Made by a program: the position numbers and the translations under genes. A stretch of DNA of 64,000 nucleotides from JAJYSO01 sp964579505 (GTDB lineage Bacteria > Bacteroidota > Bacteroidia > Flavobacteriales > Flavobacteriaceae): positions 1 to 64,000 of the forward strand of contig CAZOGC010000002.1 of NCBI GenBank assembly GCA_964579505.1. Reading direction: 5' to 3'. Below, piece after piece: positions 59,597 to 64,000 of the stretch; position 1 is the stretch's first letter, and every line of letters starts with the position of its first letter. The notes below the pieces were generated by a model. It searched no databases. It saw nothing but the letters and a program-made list of their open reading frames with translations, and was not told the DNA's origin.

Positions 59597-62500
59597 ATGA
59601 GCAACGGAGTTAAACCCGTTGTTTCTTATTCTTTTGATATTGATGAGGTACGCACCTCTAAAAATAAATTTAAGCTCCGGGAGGTTATAGATGAGAAGTG
59701 TTTTACCCATTTGGATAATATCTATAAGCCAAAGAAAACGGAGGATTTAAGTTTACGGGATTTAGAACAACGGTTAAATAATTACGATAAGCAAGCCCAA
59801 AAAGCAAATAATGAGGCACTTTTAAAAGGTTTGTATAATGGTGGCACTTCGGGAGTACATAACTCCAAAACCGCCCCTTTCTTATTCTTTGATATTGATG
59901 TAAAGGACAACAAAAAGCAAAAAGAAAATGCACACCTTTTTAATGTAGAGAATAATAAACGAACCTTTGAAGCCCTTAAAGAAGTTGCCGTATTGGTTTG
60001 GCGTTCTAACTCCGGTAACGGTATAGCCGGAATGTTATACGTTCCTCAAATTGTAGAATTTAGTAATAACGAGAGAAACAAACATAAAAAAACAGGGGAG
60101 GCAATAACCGATTATTTGAGTAAATACCTCCACAAAAAAACGGGAATCGCACCGATTAAGTTTGATAATGCACAAAGTAAATTTAGGCAAGTAAGATTTT
60201 TAGCAAACCAAAGGGGAATTAAGAGAAACCTCAACCCCGATGCCTTAACTTTCTACTACTCTGGGAGAAATGTAGAACACCGAACGGAGGCCAATGTACC
60301 GATTTATAAGAATGCAAGTTATAACGCTCCTTTAGGTAGCATAAAAGAGCAATTTAATAACGATAACCCTATTTTGGAGGTATTGCCTAAATGTGGATTT
60401 ACCATAAAAGGCAACTCCGGAAATAAAGTAAGAGTATTACACCCCTTAACCACTTCCACAAGTACCGGGGAGGTAAATGTAAATTTAAACGTACTGTTTA
60501 ACTACTCCGGGAGTTTTGGGAATAGAGGGAGTTATACCTCTTTTGATTTGGTTTTAAGATTTGACTATAATAACGATTATAAAGCGTTTTATAAATGGCT
60601 ATACTCAAAAGGTTATAGAAATAAGCAAGTACCGCAAAAGCAAGTAAAAAAGCTATCTAAGAGCATAAAAAGTGAACTTCCAAAGGCTAAGGATGAACGG
60701 GAGGCAAGCGAACTAATTTATAAGTATTGTTATAATTTACGGACGGCCTCCGATGAGGTAAAGCAAAAATTTTTAAAAGCCAATTGCACCCGGCCGGAGT
60801 ATCGTAAATATTTTTTAGAGTATCTAAGATACACCGATTACAAAATAAGTTTTGATAAAAATTATACCGTTCAAAAATATGTTAGTGAGGCCTTACCTAA
60901 TGTTTTGGATTATGTAGATAAGAACCCTAAAACCATAATTAAAGCGGAAACAGGTTTAGGAAAAACAACGGCTATACTCAAAGACTTACATAAGTACCGC
61001 CCCAACGCCCGGATTTTATTACTTGAGCCTTTAACGGTTATAGTAACGCAAACGGCTAAAGAATACCAAGGCAAAGGAATCTTTTTAACCGGGGATAATT
61101 CAATGGATAGCCATAGTTTAGCCCAGGAATCTAATTTAGTGGTAGCCACCTACGAACAAGGCACTAAGCACCTTAAAACCTCCCAAAGATTTGATTACGT
61201 TATTATTGATGAGGTACACCAACTTTTAACGGCTAACGCTTATAAACGCTCCGAGATAACAGAGCTAACCCAATGTTTAGAGAATCAAAAAGTAATAGGA
61301 TTAACCGGAACGCCAAACGCCATATTTAAAAAGATTGGTTATAGTTTGATTGAAGTTAAAAAGGAAAAACAAGCCCCTACTCCGGTGGAGGTACGTTATA
61401 GCAATCTTTCCCCTCAAAAACTTATCCTTAACCACATACACAACGCAAAGGGTAAAATTATTATACGCCTTAATGAGATTGATACCATGAAAGCCATAAT
61501 ACAAAAACTCATAAGGGATAAGATTTATAAAAAAGATGAGATTTTACTTTTGCACTCTACTAAAGCTGTTAAAAATTCAAATGCCTTTAATGTATTAGCC
61601 AACGAGAGCCGATTTATTGAGCCGGTTAAGATTGTGTTTACAACTTCGGTAATAGATGAGGGATTAAGTATAAAACAAACCGGGTTTACCGATGCCGTTT
61701 TTTTAGAAACGAGCTACACCCCACGCCCGGAGGCTTGTAAACAATTCTTTGCACGTTTTAGAAATAAAGATAGTGGCCGTAAAAATTACTTATACCTCCG
61801 CACACGCAAAGACCAAACACCAACCAAGTACAAACCCGAGATAGGTTTTAAATATGATAAAGAGGCCTTACTTACTGATGAGGTTATTAATTACAGTACT
61901 TACCATGATATTTTTAGTAATGATAACTTTTACTATTCTGATTTTAGTTTAAACCCTTATTATTTGGGTTATAGTGTTACAAACGTTTTGAGCTACACAA
62001 TGAACGCCAACCAGTTTTCAAACTTTTTGGGAGATAACTACAATTTGAATCTAAAAGTAAACAAGGCTTTTGAGCTTCCCGAGTATAAGTATGCCAATGA
62101 TACACGGTATAAAAAACAGCTAAAAAGAGATGTAGCCCGGGAATGGATAAACCGTAAAGAGGATGTACTTAATATTTTAGCCCTCCACAGCCAAGATAAA
62201 ACGATTAGAGCCAACTTAACACCTCAACAAAGGCCAACACCATTGGGTTTATTTGCCTTTATTACGAATCACTTAAAACGATTTGAGGAACTTTATACCG
62301 ATACGCTAAAGCTCCGAGATTTGGGATTTGATAACCCGGATTTAGTTTTAATATCCATAGATAAGAAAACCCAAACCGATACACTAACAAGCGACAAAAA
62401 AATAAAAAATGCTATTCTACTCCGAACTACGGAACTCCTTTTAGATAATCCAAAGAATAAAACGGATGAGATTAACCGGATAAGATTAATAACTTTTGCC

Positions 62501-62686
62501 CTTGAATGTAGTAAAATTGGAGAGATTACTACAAAACAACTTTACCGGCTACTTAAAAAACATAAGGTTTACAATTCCAAGGCGTATAACAAAGAAATGT
62601 TAGTAGAACTGTTTAAGTTTTTAGGGTATGAATCTTTTATAGATACCAACACTAAGGCGATACACGTTTTTTGGGGAGAAATTTAA
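59597..62686 (+). CDS. Primase-helicase fusion (AEP-like/VirE-N type plus SF2 helicase)
   Basis: A 1029-aa protein. The N-terminal 230 residues resemble VirE_N/BT4734-type primase-like domains: FLFFDID near 95, LVWRSNSGNGIAGML near 130, and FDNAQSKFRQVRFL near 190. A middle domain follows. The SF2 helicase has Walker A AETGLGKTTA near 450, DEVH box VIIDEVHQLL near 537, LTGTP, then FTTSVIDEGLSI and FFARFRN (motifs V and VI). Together they suggest a self-sufficient origin-opening and priming replicase. A C-terminal tail of unknown fold completes it. Confidence 0.85.
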   Translation: MSNGVKPVVSYSFDIDEVRTSKNKFKLREVIDEKCFTHLDNIYKPKKTEDLSLRDLEQRLNNYDKQAQKANNEALLKGLYNGGTSGVHNSKTAPFLFFDIDVKDNKKQKENAHLFNVENNKRTFEALKEVAVLVWRSNSGNGIAGMLYVPQIVEFSNNERNKHKKTGEAITDYLSKYLHKKTGIAPIKFDNAQSKFRQVRFLANQRGIKRNLNPDALTFYYSGRNVEHRTEANVPIYKNASYNAPLGSIKEQFNNDNPILEVLPKCGFTIKGNSGNKVRVLHPLTTSTSTGEVNVNLNVLFNYSGSFGNRGSYTSFDLVLRFDYNNDYKAFYKWLYSKGYRNKQVPQKQVKKLSKSIKSELPKAKDEREASELIYKYCYNLRTASDEVKQKFLKANCTRPEYRKYFLEYLRYTDYKISFDKNYTVQKYVSEALPNVLDYVDKNPKTIIKAETGLGKTTAILKDLHKYRPNARILLLEPLTVIVTQTAKEYQGKGIFLTGDNSMDSHSLAQESNLVVATYEQGTKHLKTSQRFDYVIIDEVHQLLTANAYKRSEITELTQCLENQKVIGLTGTPNAIFKKIGYSLIEVKKEKQAPTPVEVRYSNLSPQKLILNHIHNAKGKIIIRLNEIDTMKAIIQKLIRDKIYKKDEILLLHSTKAVKNSNAFNVLANESRFIEPVKIVFTTSVIDEGLSIKQTGFTDAVFLETSYTPRPEACKQFFARFRNKDSGRKNYLYLRTRKDQTPTKYKPEIGFKYDKEALLTDEVINYSTYHDIFSNDNFYYSDFSLNPYYLGYSVTNVLSYTMNANQFSNFLGDNYNLNLKVNKAFELPEYKYANDTRYKKQLKRDVAREWINRKEDVLNILALHSQDKTIRANLTPQQRPTPLGLFAFITNHLKRFEELYTDTLKLRDLGFDNPDLVLISIDKKTQTDTLTSDKKIKNAILLRTTELLLDNPKNKTDEINRIRLITFALECSKIGEITTKQLYRLLKKHKVYNSKAYNKEMLVELFKFLGYESFIDTNTKAIHVFWGEI

Positions 62687-62908
62687 TCTTTTTTTACTTG
62701 TAGTTATAAGGTTTATGGACTAAAAAAGGATTACGCAAACCTCCGTAAACAAAGGACTAACAGCATTTTTAACATTTGAGAGTAGAGGTATGTTAAAACG
62801 GCTTTTTTGATACCTAAAAAATGAGAGTAAATAGGAGTTATTTGGAGTAAAAATCCCTCATAAAACCTAACTTTTAGAAACCTGATAATTATACTGCGAT
62901 ATGTTTCG

Positions 62909-62916
62909 TAAATTTG
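62909..62916 (+). promoter_or_regulatory. Predicted -7 box of the 194-aa gene
   Basis: TAAATTTG, a perfect TAnnTTTG, 39 bp before the ATG at 62956. The rest of 62687-62955 has no gene and could contain an origin, but I see no clear iterons. Confidence 0.45.
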
Positions 62917-62955
62917 TATTGTTCCCTAAAGATTTAGGTTATAAACAGTGAAGCC

Positions 62956-63540
62956 ATGCCCAAGCCCTACACTTTCCCCCGATTATTTGATGAGGTTAAA
63001 ACCATTGATTTAAGCGACTTAAAAAAATGGAAATACCTAAAGCCTAATATTAAAAAAAGCGGAGTAATTACATGGAGTAGGAACGGAGTAAAAACCTCCA
63101 GTATAAATATTACCTCCGACACCACAAACCTTGACAACCAATTTGTTACACTTTCCTACAATTATGAAGATAAGCCAATAAAGTATAATGTTAGTTTGGT
63201 TAGCGTTGCCTCTAATTTAGGTAAAGGAGATGTTTTATATTTTCTTTGCCCCCATACCGGCAAGCGATGCCGAAAGCTTTATTTTTACAATGGTTATTTT
63301 TTACACCGGGAGGCCGGGAGTGGTTTGTATGAATGCCAAACATACAGTAAAAAAAACCGAGAGCTAATAAAGATTTTATTTGAAAAGGAGGAGGCAGAGA
63401 AAGAGCTTTATAAACCTTACTTTAAACGTTACTACAATGGCCGACCAACAAAGAGATTTAAAAAACTTGTGGACAAAATAGAAAACGCTTACAAAACCAC
63501 CCCCACGGAAATAACTTTAGGTTTTATGGGACTTTTATAA
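62956..63540 (+). CDS. Unknown element protein with Cys/His motif
   Basis: A 194-aa protein. A central motif CPHTGKRCRKLYFYNGYF and a following YECQTYSKKNRE could form a zinc site. The C-terminal GRPTKRFKKLVDKI is basic. Family not recognised, though similar proteins seem common in Bacteroidota mobile elements. It has its own promoter and is followed by a promoter-terminator unit that may encode a small RNA. Confidence 0.65.
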   Translation: MPKPYTFPRLFDEVKTIDLSDLKKWKYLKPNIKKSGVITWSRNGVKTSSINITSDTTNLDNQFVTLSYNYEDKPIKYNVSLVSVASNLGKGDVLYFLCPHTGKRCRKLYFYNGYFLHREAGSGLYECQTYSKKNRELIKILFEKEEAEKELYKPYFKRYYNGRPTKRFKKLVDKIENAYKTTPTEITLGFMGLL

Positions 63541-63547
63541 AAAAATG

Positions 63548-63622
63548 TATCTTTGCTATACTTCCACCTTTATAGTGTGGATTTTAAACCGTAATAAAGG
63601 GAGTTAGTTTTAGCTCCCTTTT
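63548..63622 (+). ncRNA. Candidate small RNA of the element
   Basis: A perfect -7 box TATCTTTG (63548-63555) is followed after about 40 bp by an intrinsic terminator (AAAGGGAG / CTCCCTTTT, 63596-63622). No ORF lies between. The predicted transcript is about 60 nt and has an internal CCAC/GTGG stem. It may instead be the terminator of the 194-aa gene plus a chance box. Confidence 0.35.
63596..63622 (+). terminator. Terminator at the element's right end
   Basis: AAAGGGAG pairs with CTCCCTTT around a 10-base loop and is followed by T. Terminates the 194-aa gene and any small RNA. Confidence 0.7.
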
Positions 63623-63640
63623 GTGCTATCTAAAAGCTAC

Positions 63641-63660
63641 TTGCCCAAATTTTACCCAAA
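63641..63660 (+). promoter_or_regulatory. Right-end arm-type repeats
   Basis: TTGCCCAAA (63641-63649) and TTACCCAAA (63652-63660) are 11 bp apart, matching the left-end pair at 56352 and 56363. Probable integrase or accessory-factor binding sites. Confidence 0.55.
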
Positions 63661-63671
63661 ACATAGATAAG

Positions 63672-63709
63672 AAAAAACGCAACCATCTAATTAATAGATA
63701 ATTGCGGTT
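63672..63709 (-). terminator. tRNA-Cys terminator supplied by the element
   Basis: On the minus strand an AT-rich loop is closed by CGCAA/TTGCG and followed by TTTTTT. It lies just downstream of the tRNA in the element's end. Confidence 0.6.
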
Positions 63710-63714
63710 TAATT

Positions 63715-63729
63715 TAGAGGTATCGAGCG
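63715..63729 (+). repeat. attR core repeat
   Basis: TAGAGGTATCGAGCG, the same as attL, overlapping the 3' end of the intact tRNA-Cys. Confidence 0.88.
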
Positions 63730-63788
63730 GATTCGAACCGCTGTAAATGGTTTTGCAGACCACTGCCTAGCCACTCGGCCACGATACC
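63718..63788 (-). tRNA. tRNA-Cys (GCA)
   Basis: Minus strand, 71 nt. Acceptor GGTATCG/CGATACC is fully paired. D-arm GCC...GGC. Anticodon loop CTGCAAA with anticodon GCA. T-arm AGCGG/CCGCT with loop TTCGAAT. No CCA is encoded. It is the intact integration target of the element. Confidence 0.93.
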
Positions 63789-63837
63789 CTTTTTCTATGG
63801 GTCGGCAAATATAGGTTTTTTGCTTTTCTAAAACAAG

Positions 63838-64000
63838 CTAACGAGTTTGAGAAAGTTCAACGCTTACCGATTCTACATCGCCTCCTAATGGCGGGTTTAT
63901 CTTGGCCACTTTTACGCGAGCTTCTGCAACCGCCGAAAAGTCGTTTAGAATATGGTCTAAAATGCGTTGCGTTACATTCTCTAACAGGTTAGATCGCACT
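63838..64000 (-). CDS. folB: Dihydroneopterin aldolase (C-terminal part, cut by window edge)
   Basis: The last 53 codons on the minus strand. The end reads RILDHILNDFSAVAEARVKV, then AKINPPLGGDVESVSVELSQ. The KINPPLGGDVESVSVE segment matches the C-terminal part of FolB, which acts in folate synthesis. The N-terminus lies beyond the window. Confidence 0.85.
   Translation of the reverse strand, partial: VRSNLLENVTQRILDHILNDFSAVAEARVKVAKINPPLGGDVESVSVELSQTR

Larger units (their letters stand above)
56207..63729. mobile_element. 7.5-kb integrative element in tRNA-Cys
   Basis: The element lies between 15-bp direct repeats, one at the 3' end of tRNA-Cys. Gene order: tyrosine integrase, a 390-aa unknown protein, an excisionase-like HTH protein, a wHTH protein, a primase-helicase and a 194-aa unknown protein, all on the plus strand. 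Pairs of TTGCCCAAA sites spaced 11 bp occur near both ends (56352 and 56363; 63641 and 63652, the last with one mismatch). There are no phage structural, conjugation or resistance genes. It may be a phage satellite or a self-replicating island. Confidence 0.88.

Noticed and set aside
62687..62955. Replication origin of the element in this gap
   Set aside because: I found no clear iterons; an origin cannot be supported from sequence reading alone.
56207..63729. Complete prophage or conjugative element
   Set aside because: No capsid, portal, terminase, tail, relaxase or type IV secretion genes in the 7.5 kb.
1..64000. CRISPR array or rRNA operon
   Set aside because: No regularly spaced short repeats and no rRNA-like sequences were seen. 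Only two tRNA genes were found.

Overview
The window looks like a chromosomal segment of a Bacteroidota member, most probably a flavobacterium (Flavobacteriia). It is AT-rich. Many genes are preceded by the Bacteroidota -7 promoter box TAnnTTTG and lack strong Shine-Dalgarno sequences. It carries TonB receptors with carboxypeptidase-regulatory-like N-termini, lipoproteins starting C-S-S-D-D-D, MenB (menaquinone), a DUF3127 protein, and housekeeping genes typical of the group.

Layout. 1-20.6 kb: housekeeping and accessory genes (hflX, sugar nucleotidyltransferase, dut, flippase, alr, ALDH7-type aldehyde dehydrogenase, a probable metal-uptake TonB receptor with two small partner proteins, tag, aat, DUF3127, flavin reductase-like, histidine kinase, HIT, trpS, plsC, menB, PLP decarboxylase). 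20.7-30.4 kb: a RiPP (graspetide-like, grasp-with-spasm) cluster. It has an XRE regulator, two GG-leader precursor peptides, a lipoprotein, an ATP-grasp ligase, a hidden 54-aa ORF overlapping both neighbours, a SPASM protein without radical-SAM cysteines, a C39-peptidase ABC exporter, an HlyD-type adaptor, and a second, essentially identical lipoprotein copy. The second copy is followed by a decayed start of another ATP-grasp gene. The two lipoprotein copies form direct repeats of about 1.1 kb around the maturation and export genes. 30.4-42.2 kb: guaA, serS, exported SurE, an ICMT-like methyltransferase, a patatin/outer-membrane protein, a small TetR-linked operon, a sigma-factor operon, a TetR regulator and uvrC. 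42.2-47.2 kb: a PhoB-like response regulator divergent from a TonB receptor and a surface beta-helix lipoprotein. All three genes carry a Pho-box-like 7+4+7 direct repeat 19-20 bp upstream of the -7 box. 47.3-56.1 kb: dinB, a LysM/periplasmic-binding lipid-independent secreted protein, an NtrY-like kinase, enoyl-CoA hydratase, a MATE transporter, a LysE transporter and a tRNA-Cys-like gene. 56.2-63.7 kb: a 7.5-kb integrative element inserted in the 3' end of tRNA-Cys(GCA). It has a tyrosine integrase, a HTH/excisionase-like protein, a wHTH protein, an AEP-like primase fused to an SF2 helicase, and two unknown proteins. It has 15-bp att repeats and paired 11-bp-phased TTGCCCAAA arm-like sites at both ends. 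The window ends in the 3' part of folB.

How the parts may work together. In the RiPP cluster the precursors would be cross-linked by the ATP-grasp enzyme with the SPASM protein, then cleaved after Gly-Gly and exported by the C39 ABC transporter and HlyD protein; the lipoprotein's role is unknown. Its duplication could allow deletion of the 6.9-kb maturation and export block by homologous recombination. The integrative element has no structural or conjugation genes, so it resembles a small self-replicating or satellite-like island. All functions are read from sequence motifs without database searches.
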